In this document: in pieces, positions 8,647 to 17,983 of the stretch
Layout of the letters: every line of letters starts with the position of its first letter
How positions within the stretch are numbered: position 1 is the first letter of the stretch
Assembly: GCF_034521165.1 (NCBI RefSeq)
Contig: NZ_JAXHMV010000008.1
Span: 186,001-250,000 of the forward strand
Source of the DNA: Thiohalophilus sp.
GTDB taxonomy: Bacteria > Pseudomonadota > Gammaproteobacteria > UBA6429 > Thiohalophilaceae
Direction of reading: 5' to 3'
Length of the DNA: 64,000 nt
Notes under the pieces: generated by a model
Seen by the model: only the letters and a program-made list of their open reading frames with translations
The model's database searches: none
What the model was told of the DNA's origin: nothing
Program-made: the position numbers and the translations under genes

Positions 8647-10737
8647 TTGATAGAATCAGGCAGTTTGTCTATTGGAGTGGTCGGCTATGGAATTGCTGTT
8701 CTGGCATTCCTGGCATTGACCGCGGTACTGGCGATCGGCTGGCGCGGGGGCGCCCAGGGCTCGGCCCTGCTGGCCGCTGCCCTGGCATCTCTGATCTGGG
8801 CCGCAGTGATCGCCTGGAGCACTTCTACGGGCGAGATCTGGCCCGGCACCATATTGTTGACCGATCTGTTTCGGGATCTGGTGTGGCTGATTTTTTTATG
8901 GCTCGTGCTTTGGATGGGCCATCTGAGCGCTGGATCGCGGCATGTTCGCGGCTTGCGTCTTCTCGGACTGGCGTTGTTGCTCGTCGCTGTTGCGCAAATT
9001 GTGTTGTTGGTTTTCCTGCCGTTTTCCCATGCGTTGCAATGGGTTCTTGCCAGCAAGGTAATCTTGATAATCGGTGCCCTGGTGCTGGTTGAGCAACTGT
9101 ACCGAAATACGGCCAAGGACATGCGCTGGGGCATCAAATATCTATGCCTTGGGGTCGGTGCATTATTTGTCTACGATTTTGTGCTGTTCACCGATGCGCT
9201 GTTGTTTCTGGGGATCAGTCAACCGCTCTGGGATGCCCGTGGTTATGTAAATGCGATAGTCGTTCCCCTGATCGCGGTATCCGCAGCACGCAATCCTCAA
9301 TGGTCGCTCGATGTTTATGTTTCCCGTGGCGTGGTCTTGCATGGCTCCGCGCTGGTGATGGCCGGTGGTTACCTGTTGTTGATGGCGGCAGCCGGATTTT
9401 ACTTGCGTCGTTTCGGGGGTGACTGGGGCCAGGTTCTGCAGACGATCTTTCTGTTTGCGGCGGGTCTTCTTCTGGTCGCATTACTGGTTTCCGGCAAGTT
9501 ACGCGCTTCTTTCAAGGTCTTTTTAAGCAAGCACTTTTTTAATTATCGATATGACTATCGTGAAGAGTGGTTGCGCTTTATCCATACACTTGCCAGTTCC
9601 GGCGAGGCGCTGCCGGAACGGGTTATTCGCGCCATGACCGGCATTGTCGAAAGCCCCGGGGGGCAACTCTGGCTGTTTGATGGCGGCCGCCACTATCTTG
9701 CCGACGGGCGCTTAAACTGGCCGGAGCGTGATTATTCACCCGAGCCGGCTGACGGCTCCCTGGCCACTTATCTACATGCTACCCGCTGGGTCATCGATCT
9801 GGATGAATACCGGAGTAAGCCCGAGAATTACAATGGCCTGGTGTTGCCTGACTGGGCACAGGAGGAATCCAGGTTATGGTTGATTGTCCCGCTAATGCAT
9901 GAGGAGTCGTTGCTGGGCTTTTTGTTGCTGGCACATTCGCGGGCAGGACAGAGCATCAACTGGGAGGATCGGGACTTGCTCAAAACAGCCGGTCGGCAGG
10001 CCGCCAGCCACCTGGCCCAGATGCAAGCTTTACAGGCGTTGGCTGAAGCACGACAGTTCGAGGCGTTTAACAGACTTTCAGCCTACGTCATTCATGATCT
10101 GAAAAATCTGGTTGCGCAGCTTTCGTTGGTCGTCAGTAATGCGCGACGTCACAGTGATAATCCGGCTTTTCTCAAAGATGCTATTGGCACGGTGGAAAAT
10201 GCCGTCGAGCGCATGAACCGACTGATGCAGCAATTGCGGGGCGGAGCCCGGGTGGCCGGTGCAAAACCGCTGGATCTCGTTGAGTTGACGCATGAAGCAG
10301 TTCAAACAGCCTCCGGTAAAAAGCCTGTGCCGCAGTTTGAAGCGCCGGATGAACCAATTCAGGTTCGCGCGGATCGGGACCGGCTGCAGTCGGTCTTGCA
10401 TCATCTGATTCAAAATGCGCAGGAAGCAACACCCGGATCAGGGAAGGTATCACTTGCCCTGTGGCGTGCCGGCGAGCAGGCCTGTCTCGAGGTATCGGAT
10501 ACCGGCAGCGGGATGGATGCGGCGTTTATTCGTGAACGCCTGTTCCGGCCGTTTGATTCCACCAAGGGATTGACGGGGATGGGCATTGGTGTATATGAAA
10601 GTCGCGAGTTTCTGCGCGCCCTGGGAGGGGAACTGGAGGTACGCAGTACACCCGGCAAGGGCAGTATTTTTCGTCTGTTGCTGCCATTATATACGGGTGA
10701 TACGACGGCCGATGATTTACAGGGGGACATGGCCTGA
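8647..10737 (+). CDS. prsK: PEP-CTERM system histidine kinase PrsK
   Basis: A 696-residue membrane sensor kinase. The first ~300 residues hold about eight hydrophobic segments. A GAF-like region follows (about 320-455), then the H-box with His483 (V-I-H-D-L-K-N), then a HATPase domain (N-A-Q-E-A about 580, D-T-G-S-G-M about 618, G-M-G-I-G-V near 645). The architecture and neighbours match PrsK, which phosphorylates the sigma-54 activator PrsR in XrtA systems. The start is TTG at 8647; GTG codons 11-12 residues later are alternatives. The stop overlaps the prsR start (TGATG). Confidence 0.92.
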   Translation: MIESGSLSIGVVGYGIAVLAFLALTAVLAIGWRGGAQGSALLAAALASLIWAAVIAWSTSTGEIWPGTILLTDLFRDLVWLIFLWLVLWMGHLSAGSRHVRGLRLLGLALLLVAVAQIVLLVFLPFSHALQWVLASKVILIIGALVLVEQLYRNTAKDMRWGIKYLCLGVGALFVYDFVLFTDALLFLGISQPLWDARGYVNAIVVPLIAVSAARNPQWSLDVYVSRGVVLHGSALVMAGGYLLLMAAAGFYLRRFGGDWGQVLQTIFLFAAGLLLVALLVSGKLRASFKVFLSKHFFNYRYDYREEWLRFIHTLASSGEALPERVIRAMTGIVESPGGQLWLFDGGRHYLADGRLNWPERDYSPEPADGSLATYLHATRWVIDLDEYRSKPENYNGLVLPDWAQEESRLWLIVPLMHEESLLGFLLLAHSRAGQSINWEDRDLLKTAGRQAASHLAQMQALQALAEARQFEAFNRLSAYVIHDLKNLVAQLSLVVSNARRHSDNPAFLKDAIGTVENAVERMNRLMQQLRGGARVAGAKPLDLVELTHEAVQTASGKKPVPQFEAPDEPIQVRADRDRLQSVLHHLIQNAQEATPGSGKVSLALWRAGEQACLEVSDTGSGMDAAFIRERLFRPFDSTKGLTGMGIGVYESREFLRALGGELEVRSTPGKGSIFRLLLPLYTGDTTADDLQGDMA

Positions 10738-12098
10738 TGGCGAAAAAGTCGCAGTTACCGGCGCTATTGTTGGTCGAGGATGATCCGGGACTGCTGAGTC
10801 AGTTGCGGTGGTGTTTTGACGACTTCGAGGTTTACACGGCTTCCGATCGGGATGGAGCTATTGCCCAGTTGCGACGCGCCGAGCCGGCAGTGGTGTCCCT
10901 GGATCTGGGGCTGCCCCCGGATCCGGGGGGCGCCAGTGAAGGACTGGCAACGCTGGAGCAGATTCTTGCCCTTGCGCCCCAAACCAAGGTGGTAGTGGTG
11001 ACCGGCAACAATGATCGGGACAATGCGGTGCAAGCCGTGGCACTTGGCGCGTACGATTTTTATCAGAAGCCGGTCGATGCCGAGTTGCTCAAGTTGATCG
11101 TGGAGCGGGCGTATCGGATCTACGAGCTGGAAGAAGAAAACCGCCGGTTGCAACAAGGCCAGGACAGTTCCCCCCTGCCCGGCCTGATCGCCGGGAGTCC
11201 GGAGATGCTGAAAATCTGCCGGACCGTGGAAAAAGTGGCCCCCTCCAGTGTCACGACCCTGTTGCTGGGTGAAAGCGGGACCGGCAAGGAAGTGATTGCC
11301 CGTGCCATACACAGCCGAAGCGAACGTTGCGATGCCCCTTTCGTGGCGATCAATTGTGCGGCCATCCCCGAAAACCTGCTTGAGTCGGAATTGTTTGGTC
11401 ACGAGAAAGGCGCCTTCACCGGGGCGACCCGACAGAATCGCGGCAAGATCGAATATGCCGACGGCGGTACCCTGTTTCTGGATGAAGTCGGGGATCTGGC
11501 ACTGCCGCTACAGGCCAAGCTGTTGCGCTTTTTGCAGGAGCGGGTGATCGAGCGTGTCGGCGGTCGCGAGGATATTCCCGTGGATGTGCGGGTGATCTGC
11601 GCGACCCACCAGGATTTGCCGGCACTGATTGCGGAAAACGCTTTTCGTGAGGATTTGTTCTATCGTATCAGTGAAATGACCATCACCATTCCGCCTTTGC
11701 GGGAGCGCAGCGATGATGCCCATCTTCTCGCCCGGGTATTTCTGGAACGCTTTGCGCGTGAGCAGGGTCGGGCGGTGAAAGGTTTTACGCCCGAGGCGCT
11801 CAAAGCCATCAAGGCGCATAACTGGCCCGGTAATGTCCGCGAACTGGAAAACCGTATAAAACGTGCGGTGGTCATGGCGGATGGCTCCCAGGTGACCAGC
11901 GAGGATCTGGAGCTATCCGATAGTGGTGAGGATCCGCTCATGCTCAATTTGCGTCAGGTGCGTGACGAGGCGGAAAGCCGGGCGTTACGACACACCCTGC
12001 AGATCGTGGACGGCAATATTTCGCAGGCGGCGGAACTGCTGGGTGTGAGTCGACCGACACTCTATGACTTGCTTAAAAAGCATGGTTTGAATCGTTAA
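10737..12098 (+). CDS. prsR: PEP-CTERM-box response regulator PrsR (sigma-54 activator)
   Basis: A 453-residue NtrC-family regulator. It has a receiver domain with Asp56 (S-L-D-L-G-L-P) and the conserved Lys in Y-Q-K-P-V-D, then an AAA+ domain with Walker A G-E-S-G-T-G-K-E and the sigma-54 contact loop G-A-F-T-G-A, and a C-terminal Fis-type helix-turn-helix (N-I-S-Q-A-A-E-L-L-G-V-S-R-P-T-L). Phosphorylated by PrsK, it should activate sigma-54 promoters of PEP-CTERM genes. An excellent such promoter is present at 15045-15060, before the PEP-CTERM gene two genes downstream. Confidence 0.94.
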   Translation: MAKKSQLPALLLVEDDPGLLSQLRWCFDDFEVYTASDRDGAIAQLRRAEPAVVSLDLGLPPDPGGASEGLATLEQILALAPQTKVVVVTGNNDRDNAVQAVALGAYDFYQKPVDAELLKLIVERAYRIYELEEENRRLQQGQDSSPLPGLIAGSPEMLKICRTVEKVAPSSVTTLLLGESGTGKEVIARAIHSRSERCDAPFVAINCAAIPENLLESELFGHEKGAFTGATRQNRGKIEYADGGTLFLDEVGDLALPLQAKLLRFLQERVIERVGGREDIPVDVRVICATHQDLPALIAENAFREDLFYRISEMTITIPPLRERSDDAHLLARVFLERFAREQGRAVKGFTPEALKAIKAHNWPGNVRELENRIKRAVVMADGSQVTSEDLELSDSGEDPLMLNLRQVRDEAESRALRHTLQIVDGNISQAAELLGVSRPTLYDLLKKHGLNR

Positions 12099-12115
12099 TC
12101 GCCCTGGAGGCGTCT

Positions 12116-14908
12116 ATGTACATCAGACTGGAAAAACTGATTCAACAAGTGATTATGGCGGGCTTGTTTACAAGTTTGCTGGTCGCCTGCGGGCAGGAGG
12201 GATTGAATGAAAGCGAGCACCTGGAAAAAGCGATTGAGTATCGCCAGCAGAACGACCTGCGGGCCAGTGTGATCGAGCTGAAGAATGTTTTGCAACAAAA
12301 CCCGAACAATGCGGAAGCCCGCCTGCAACTGGGGCTCACCTATCTGGCGCTGGAAGATGGCGCGAATGCCGAAGCCGAGCTGTTGCGTGCTCGCGAGCTG
12401 GGCAAGGCTTCGGCAGCCCTCACGGTCGCGCTGGCCCGAGCACATGTATTGCAGGAGCAATTCGATAACGCCCTGGCGCTGTTAAATGAAGTCGATACAG
12501 ATGATCAGGTGATCGATGCCGAGGCTCATCTGGTGCGCGGTCTGGCACAGCTGGGCAAGGAGCAGCCACAAGTGGCGCGTGGTCTGTTCGAACAGGCACT
12601 GAATATCGCACCGGATTCGGTTGAAGCGATACTTGGCATTGCCTGGAGTGAACAGCGCGAGGGCGACTTGCTTGAGGCGCAGCAGTGGGTTGAGCGGGCA
12701 CTGGATCTGGAACCGGAGCATGTCGCGGCATGGCGAACCCGCGGTGACATCGCTCGTGCACATGGGGATCTTGCCGGTGCTGATGAGGCCTATAGCCGGG
12801 CCATCACCGCAGCCAGGAAGTCGTTTGAGCTTCACCTGCGTCGGGCCATGGTCCGTTTGGAACGGGATGATCTGGCTGGTGCCGAAACGGATCTTTCCGT
12901 GATGCGGCGTTTGGCGGGCAAGCATCCGATTACCCACTATATCAGCGGTGTGCTGCACTTTCGTCATCAACGCTACAATGATGCCCAGGTCGATTTCGAG
13001 GCGGTGCTGAGTCGGCTGCCCGAGCATCAACCCACTACCTACATGCTGGGGGCGGCGCATTTCTTTCAGGAGCACTGGAACCAGGCGGAGAATAACCTGC
13101 GTCGCTATTTGCATGCCAATCCTGCTTCCGCAGAGGCATCGCTCTTGCTGGCGCGTGTCAATGTGCAACAGCAGCGCAACAATGATGCGATTGAGATTCT
13201 GGAGCAAAGTCTGGCAAACACGGATTCCCCGCAACCCAAAGTCAGCGAATTGCTGGCCAGTCTGTATCTTCAGCAAGGCCAGGAAGCAAACAGTGTGCAA
13301 ACATTGCAGACGGCGGTTGATGCCGATCCGGATTCGGCCGAATTGCAGGAAATGCTGGGTGTGGCGCTGATGCGCAGCGGAGACCGCGATGCCGGGCTGG
13401 AAGCGCTGGACAGGGCCTCACGAATGGATAGCGGGCCGCGTCACGCCGATACTACTTTGATATTGAGCCATTTGCAGGCGAAAGAATACGCGGCGGCACT
13501 GAAAGCGGCGCAACGTTATCGCGAGAAACAGCCTGATAATGCCGAGGCTCACAATTTTATCGGCGCGGCCCTGATGGGGCTGGGCCGCGTGGATGAGGCG
13601 CGCGAGGCTTTCGACAAAGCTCTGAAGCTGGCCCCCGACAAGCATTCGGTCGCGATGAACCTGGGCGGGCTGGAAATGCGTCTCGATAATCTGGCGGCCG
13701 CGCGCGAGATTTTCGAGGCAATCCAGGCGCGGGAACCCGGACATCCCGCCTCCGCCCAACAACTGGCAAGTCTGGAGATGCGACAAGGTCGCCCGCAGGC
13801 CGCGCGGGAATGGTTACGCTCGGCGATCAAGGCGCATCCGGAAGACACTGGGCCCGCATTGATGCTCGCCCGTATCCAGCTTGAGCAGGGTGAGGGCGAG
13901 CAGGCGATCCAGACATTGAACGCGGCACGCGAACGTCAGCCCGAGCGGCTGCAGGTGTATTTCGCCCTGGCGCAAACCCTGCGCGCACAGGCCCGGGCCG
14001 ATGAGGCGGTGCGGGTGTTGCAGCGTGCGCAGGCGATTGCACCACGCTCAGCCCATGTTCTCTACCACCTGGCGGTGGCTCAGGAGTCAGCCGGGGAGAT
14101 ATCGGAAGCGATCGCCAGCTTGCGCCAGGCCGTGGAACTCGATCCGCGCCACTACATGGCGGGTGTCAGGCTGACCTTCTTGTTAGCCGAAGCAGGTCAG
14201 ATCAGCGAGGCAAAAGCCCAGCTGGGCAAACTAACAGAACGTCATGCCGAGCGCGCGGATGTACTGGCTATTCAGGGTCGGCTGGCCCGTCATGAGGAAG
14301 ATTTGTCGAGCGCGATAGAATATTACCAGCGCGCGGTGAAAAAAAATCCACGCCGGCCATGGATGCTCGAACTGGCCAATGCACAGCGGGCCGCCGGGGA
14401 TATGACTGCGGCGATCAACACCCTGACAGCGTGGGTGACACGCTCACCGAATGACATCCCGGTTCGTCACACCCTGGCCAGCTGGCAAATGGTGGCCAAC
14501 GATGAGGCCGGGGCGATCAGCCATTACGAACAGATCGTGGCACGCAATCCACAGGATACGGTCGCGCTCAACAATCTCGCCTGGCTGTTACGCGAACGCG
14601 ACACACAGCGGGCTCTGACACTGGTGGAACAGGCACGAGAACAGTCCCCGGATAATGCCGGCATCCTGGATACCCTGGGTGTCGTACTTTTTTACACCGG
14701 CGAACTGGAGCATTCCGCGCAAACCCTGGTCCGCGCGGCGGACGGGGCGCCGGATTGGCCGCCGGTGCACTACCACCTCGGGCGTACTCTCCATGCCACA
14801 GGCGATATCACGGGCGCCAGGGCCGCTTTGCAGCGGGCGCTGGACCTGGACAAGCCGTTTGCGGAAATGGCGGAAACCCGGGCGCTGCTGAAGCGGCTGC
14901 AGCAGTAA
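12116..14908 (+). CDS. prsT: PEP-CTERM system TPR-repeat lipoprotein PrsT
   Basis: A 930-residue protein with a short signal peptide ending in a lipobox (L-V-A-C, Cys25), so it is probably an outer-membrane lipoprotein. The remainder is about 24 tetratricopeptide repeats. Length and position after prsK-prsR match PrsT, a scaffold of XrtA/EPS systems whose exact partner is not known. It starts 17 bp after prsR, so it is in the same operon. A second, partial PrsT-like gene lies at the left window edge. Confidence 0.92.
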   Translation: MYIRLEKLIQQVIMAGLFTSLLVACGQEGLNESEHLEKAIEYRQQNDLRASVIELKNVLQQNPNNAEARLQLGLTYLALEDGANAEAELLRARELGKASAALTVALARAHVLQEQFDNALALLNEVDTDDQVIDAEAHLVRGLAQLGKEQPQVARGLFEQALNIAPDSVEAILGIAWSEQREGDLLEAQQWVERALDLEPEHVAAWRTRGDIARAHGDLAGADEAYSRAITAARKSFELHLRRAMVRLERDDLAGAETDLSVMRRLAGKHPITHYISGVLHFRHQRYNDAQVDFEAVLSRLPEHQPTTYMLGAAHFFQEHWNQAENNLRRYLHANPASAEASLLLARVNVQQQRNNDAIEILEQSLANTDSPQPKVSELLASLYLQQGQEANSVQTLQTAVDADPDSAELQEMLGVALMRSGDRDAGLEALDRASRMDSGPRHADTTLILSHLQAKEYAAALKAAQRYREKQPDNAEAHNFIGAALMGLGRVDEAREAFDKALKLAPDKHSVAMNLGGLEMRLDNLAAAREIFEAIQAREPGHPASAQQLASLEMRQGRPQAAREWLRSAIKAHPEDTGPALMLARIQLEQGEGEQAIQTLNAARERQPERLQVYFALAQTLRAQARADEAVRVLQRAQAIAPRSAHVLYHLAVAQESAGEISEAIASLRQAVELDPRHYMAGVRLTFLLAEAGQISEAKAQLGKLTERHAERADVLAIQGRLARHEEDLSSAIEYYQRAVKKNPRRPWMLELANAQRAAGDMTAAINTLTAWVTRSPNDIPVRHTLASWQMVANDEAGAISHYEQIVARNPQDTVALNNLAWLLRERDTQRALTLVEQAREQSPDNAGILDTLGVVLFYTGELEHSAQTLVRAADGAPDWPPVHYHLGRTLHATGDITGARAALQRALDLDKPFAEMAETRALLKRLQQ

Positions 14909-15044
14909 ACCGGGGGGCTGTCGGAGCGCTTTACAAATACCCACTAACGAGCCTGAAACGGATCCCGCTTACAGGCGGGCGGTCGGAAAATATTCTAATA
15001 AAAAACAATGTGTTATGATGTTTTTGCGGGCGAGGCGTGGATAT

Positions 15045-15060
15045 TGGCACGAACGCTGCA
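15045..15060 (+). promoter_or_regulatory. Sigma-54 promoter of the PEP-CTERM gene
   Basis: TGGCACG-AACG-CTGC-A fits the -24/-12 consensus TGGCACG-N4-TTGC at all but one position, with correct spacing (10 bases between GG and GC). Transcription would start near 15071, about 55 bp before the ATG at 15126. With prsR just upstream, this is the expected PrsR/RpoN target. Confidence 0.85.
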
Positions 15061-15084
15061 TTCAAGTTAGGCAGAATTTGCAGT

Positions 15085-15101
15085 TAGATCATCATGATCT
15101 A
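15085..15101. promoter_or_regulatory. 17 bp palindrome in the PEP-CTERM gene leader
   Basis: TAGATCAT-C-ATGATCTA is a perfect inverted repeat located between the predicted sigma-54 start site and the ribosome binding site (AGGAG at 15113-15117). It could be a repressor operator or a leader hairpin affecting translation or RNA stability. Confidence 0.45.
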
Positions 15102-15125
15102 CACCCGGAGACAGGAGTCTTGAAA

Positions 15126-16094
15126 ATGATTAAGAAAACCTTGGTAGTATCGGCATTGGGGGCATTAATGTCCGCAAATGTCGCGATGGCGGGCCCGTTC
15201 GTCATTGATACTGGCTTCGATTTTGATGGCGCAGGTGGTACCACTACCACAGCCGTTAATGAACTGGGCTACACCGATACGCGAGCCACGTCCATTTATC
15301 TGGGCGATCCCAGTGTGGCAGGCACCCCGGTGGTTGATACCAATATCGAGTCCGTGATGAATTCCTACGGATTTGCAGAAGGTACCTTCACCGCCATCGA
15401 CGGAACCAGCAGTGTCGACATGCACTATCCGTTTGACCCGGCTCAGAAAAACATCGATGCCCTGAACTTTGCAACTGCTGCTGCGGATGGTAATGGCTTC
15501 GTCAGCGGTGTGGGCGGATTCCCGAACGATTACGGTTTTGCCGGCGTTGAAGGCAGTACCTGGGGTCTGACTTACGATTACATGATCGCAGGCGCGACCA
15601 CAGCAACAGGAGTCAGCTACAACTCCGGTTACTTTGATGTGTACTTTGAGGACGGCACTGACCGGACTCAGGTGGTGCGACTCAACGTCACCGGATCAGA
15701 CCTGGCCGCCGCTAATCTGGATCTTTTCGGCAACGTCACTTACGATTTTGACGGTGATGGGATCGATGATGCCGCGGGCGACTCTTTCCTGGAAAACTTC
15801 TTCGTCGATGTTGAAAGCGGCGAGACTTTCTACAGCCTGTGGAAAGCCGGTTATGACGTGGGCAATTTGATGAACGTCAGCTGGATTCTGGACACCAACG
15901 TCAACCCGCCGTTGCCCACCGAAGACGAGCTGGTGGCTTTCGCGACCGATGATGGTACCTCGCTGATTCGTCAGGTAAACCTGGATGGCAGTGTTGTCTT
16001 CAAGGTACCGGAACCCTGGACCCTGGGTCTGTTCGGTGCCGGGTTGCTGGCCCTGGGGTTTGTTGCCCGTCGCCGCTCTCGTTCAGTGAACTGA
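15126..16094 (+). CDS. PEP-CTERM sorting-domain protein (XrtA substrate)
   Basis: A 322-residue secreted protein. It has a signal peptide (M-I-K-K-T, hydrophobic core, A-M-A), an Asp/Thr/Gly-rich acidic mature part, and a C-terminal sorting signal: V-P-E-P motif, hydrophobic helix (L-G-L-F-G-A-G-L-L-A-L-G-F-V) and the basic tail A-R-R-R-S-R. XrtA (33134-34672) should cleave at this signal. I place the start at 15126 because AGGAG is well spaced and the sigma-54 promoter lies inside the upstream extension of the frame. The mature region has no domain I recognise. It is the only PEP-CTERM protein in the window. Confidence 0.93.
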   Translation: MIKKTLVVSALGALMSANVAMAGPFVIDTGFDFDGAGGTTTTAVNELGYTDTRATSIYLGDPSVAGTPVVDTNIESVMNSYGFAEGTFTAIDGTSSVDMHYPFDPAQKNIDALNFATAAADGNGFVSGVGGFPNDYGFAGVEGSTWGLTYDYMIAGATTATGVSYNSGYFDVYFEDGTDRTQVVRLNVTGSDLAAANLDLFGNVTYDFDGDGIDDAAGDSFLENFFVDVESGETFYSLWKAGYDVGNLMNVSWILDTNVNPPLPTEDELVAFATDDGTSLIRQVNLDGSVVFKVPEPWTLGLFGAGLLALGFVARRRSRSVN

Positions 16095-16120
16095 TTCGCG
16101 ACAACAGACGGTTCTACCTT

Positions 16121-16150
16121 AAAAGCCGCGGCCTTTGGCCGCGGCTTTTT
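16121..16150 (+). terminator. Rho-independent terminator after the PEP-CTERM gene
   Basis: A 12 bp stem (AAAGCCGCGGCC / GGCCGCGGCTTT) with a 3-base loop, followed by a run of T, 27 bp after the stop codon. It is also symmetrical enough to act on the minus strand. Confidence 0.9.
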
Positions 16151-16272
16151 TATTGGGTGTTTGATGGGGAGTATGGCGCTGGCTTTGCATTGTCTTTATT
16201 AGCCGAGGGTACGGCGTGCAGGAACACGAGACCGTCCGGGGAGGGGATAAAGTGGCCGGGACGGGTCCTGGT

Positions 16273-17148
16273 TTAAATGGCGCCCATACGCCGCAAATGG
16301 CGACGCATGAGGGCCATAATCAGCCGCTGCAGGGGGTTGCGGTATCCGCCCGGGCGCCAGGTGTGGGTCAGGCGCTGGCGGTAGGTGTCGAAGTGCAGGC
16401 CGTGAGGCGCGGCGAGTACCGGGCCCCGGCCCAATAAAACCTTGAGGGTTTCGGTAGCGGCCACACCGGCACACAGTTCACAGGCCATGGGGGTGGATGG
16501 GCCGCGTTGGCGGACAAAGTCCACGGCGGAATCATCCACCAGGTAGGCGCGTTGCAGCATGGCGGGTGACAAGCCCACCAGAAAACGCACCAGCTGCTCG
16601 CTCTCGGTCTGGCCGGCCATGCCAAAATAGCGCTCAAAGCCCATGCGCCCGGGTAAAAAATTTAACAGCGCTACGCCCATCCCCAGTGGCGCGGCCGTGA
16701 TGGCAGGTATCTCGCCCTGCTCGCAGGCGTCGAACACAATCCGGCGCGCATGCAGGGCAAAGAAGTCCAGACCGTCGACGTAAACATCGGCATCCGTCAA
16801 AAAGCTGGAGAGATTGGTGTCGGTCACCCCGTCGGGGAAGATCCGGATATCCAGCTCGGGGTTGATATCCCGGGCCATGTTGACCAGGGTGTCCAGCTTG
16901 GGGTGACCCCACGAGGAGAGCGTCGCTCCCGCCTGGCGGTTGAAGTTGGCCAGTTCGAAGTGATCGAATTCCGCAAGGTTGAAGGCGCCAACCCCAAGAC
17001 GTGTGAGAGTCAGCAGGTGACTTCCGCCAACCCCGCCCAGTCCGGCTATCGCGACCCGCTTGTCCCGGAGTCGGGATTGTTCTTCGCGAGTGACCCAGCC
17101 AAGGTTGCGTGAAAAGGCGGTGAAGTAATCAAACGGGGAACGCGCCAT
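16273..17148 (-). CDS. ThiF/MoeB-like E1 adenylyltransferase
   Basis: A 291-residue protein of the ThiF family. It has the ATP-binding glycine motif A-G-L-G-G-V-G-G-S, the following acidic D-x-F-E-L-A-N-F-N-R-Q segment with the catalytic-type Arg, and a late C-E-L-C-A-G-V-A-A-T-E segment. ThiF enzymes adenylate the C-terminus of small ubiquitin-like or peptide substrates. No ThiS/MoaD-like protein is encoded nearby. It is followed after 28 bp (upstream on the minus strand) by the exosortase-associated acyltransferase, and the pair is probably one operon. The substrate is unknown. Confidence 0.85.
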   Translation of the reverse strand: MARSPFDYFTAFSRNLGWVTREEQSRLRDKRVAIAGLGGVGGSHLLTLTRLGVGAFNLAEFDHFELANFNRQAGATLSSWGHPKLDTLVNMARDINPELDIRIFPDGVTDTNLSSFLTDADVYVDGLDFFALHARRIVFDACEQGEIPAITAAPLGMGVALLNFLPGRMGFERYFGMAGQTESEQLVRFLVGLSPAMLQRAYLVDDSAVDFVRQRGPSTPMACELCAGVAATETLKVLLGRGPVLAAPHGLHFDTYRQRLTHTWRPGGYRNPLQRLIMALMRRHLRRMGAI

Positions 17149-17176
17149 TCGTCCTTTATATCAGGATCTGCCGGAA

Positions 17177-17983
17177 TCACAAAGCAAACTGGCTGAATGG
17201 CTGTGCGTGGTACGGGCGCATTTCCATGGCGGCAGTAATGGTATCGAGAATCCCGCGCAGTTCAGGTTTGAGGTGTTTGTGCAAACTCTGCGCACTGATA
17301 TAAAACGGACCGCGTAAACCATGGTACTCGACCACCTCACCGGCCGGCCGGAAGATGATGCCATAGCGTTGCATGTGCCGGGCCAGCCGGGGCTCCATCA
17401 TCACAAACGCTCCTGTCATGCCATGGGTGATGGCCAGTGCGGCGCCTGCCAGATAGAGACCCAGGGCAATATGCGGGAAGACCCGGCGACGGGCTTCCTG
17501 TTGCAGCTTGTCAACATCGATGTCGAGGTCGTTGCCACCCGGCTCCAGCTGCTCGTTGGCGCGGCGGCGAAACTGGCTGCGCACGGCCAGCCGGGATATC
17601 TCGCCGAACGAGCCGCGCGGGAGCGTGGCCGGATCGATGATATTGCGCCGCAGGCTGTTTCCGGCGAAGCGCTCGAAGGGAAACAGGAGGCGATCCTGAT
17701 AGCCGAGCCGGTCGGTGATCAGGCGGACACAGCCAGCGTATTCCCCGGAAGAGCGGTGGCGCAGCAGGGCATGCAGGGCATGGTCGTCGTATTCGTCTCG
17801 CTCCAGGCCGTCGGGAAAATTTCGGGGATCTTCAAAGCCGGTTTCAAGGCAATACACCTCGTAACGGATCCGATAGACAATGTTCTTCAGTTCGGGGGTG
17901 TTGGCAGGAATAACCTCGAAACACCGGTGAAACTGTTCGGACAGTTTGGGCTGGGAGACCGGGTTGGGCTGTGCAATCATCAT
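17177..17983 (-). CDS. PEP-CTERM/exosortase system-associated acyltransferase
   Basis: A 268-residue protein resembling N-acyl-homoserine-lactone synthases and GNAT enzymes: Y-R-I-R-Y-E-V-Y-C near the N-terminus, G-x-V-R-L-I-T-D-R in the middle and a G-x-x-x-E-I-S-R-L-A-V motif around residue 120. This matches the exosortase-associated acyltransferase family seen in XrtA genomes. It probably transfers an acyl group from acyl-ACP; the product is unknown. It is divergent from the LolA-like gene. Confidence 0.85.
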   Translation of the reverse strand: MMIAQPNPVSQPKLSEQFHRCFEVIPANTPELKNIVYRIRYEVYCLETGFEDPRNFPDGLERDEYDDHALHALLRHRSSGEYAGCVRLITDRLGYQDRLLFPFERFAGNSLRRNIIDPATLPRGSFGEISRLAVRSQFRRRANEQLEPGGNDLDIDVDKLQQEARRRVFPHIALGLYLAGAALAITHGMTGAFVMMEPRLARHMQRYGIIFRPAGEVVEYHGLRGPFYISAQSLHKHLKPELRGILDTITAAMEMRPYHAQPFSQFAL

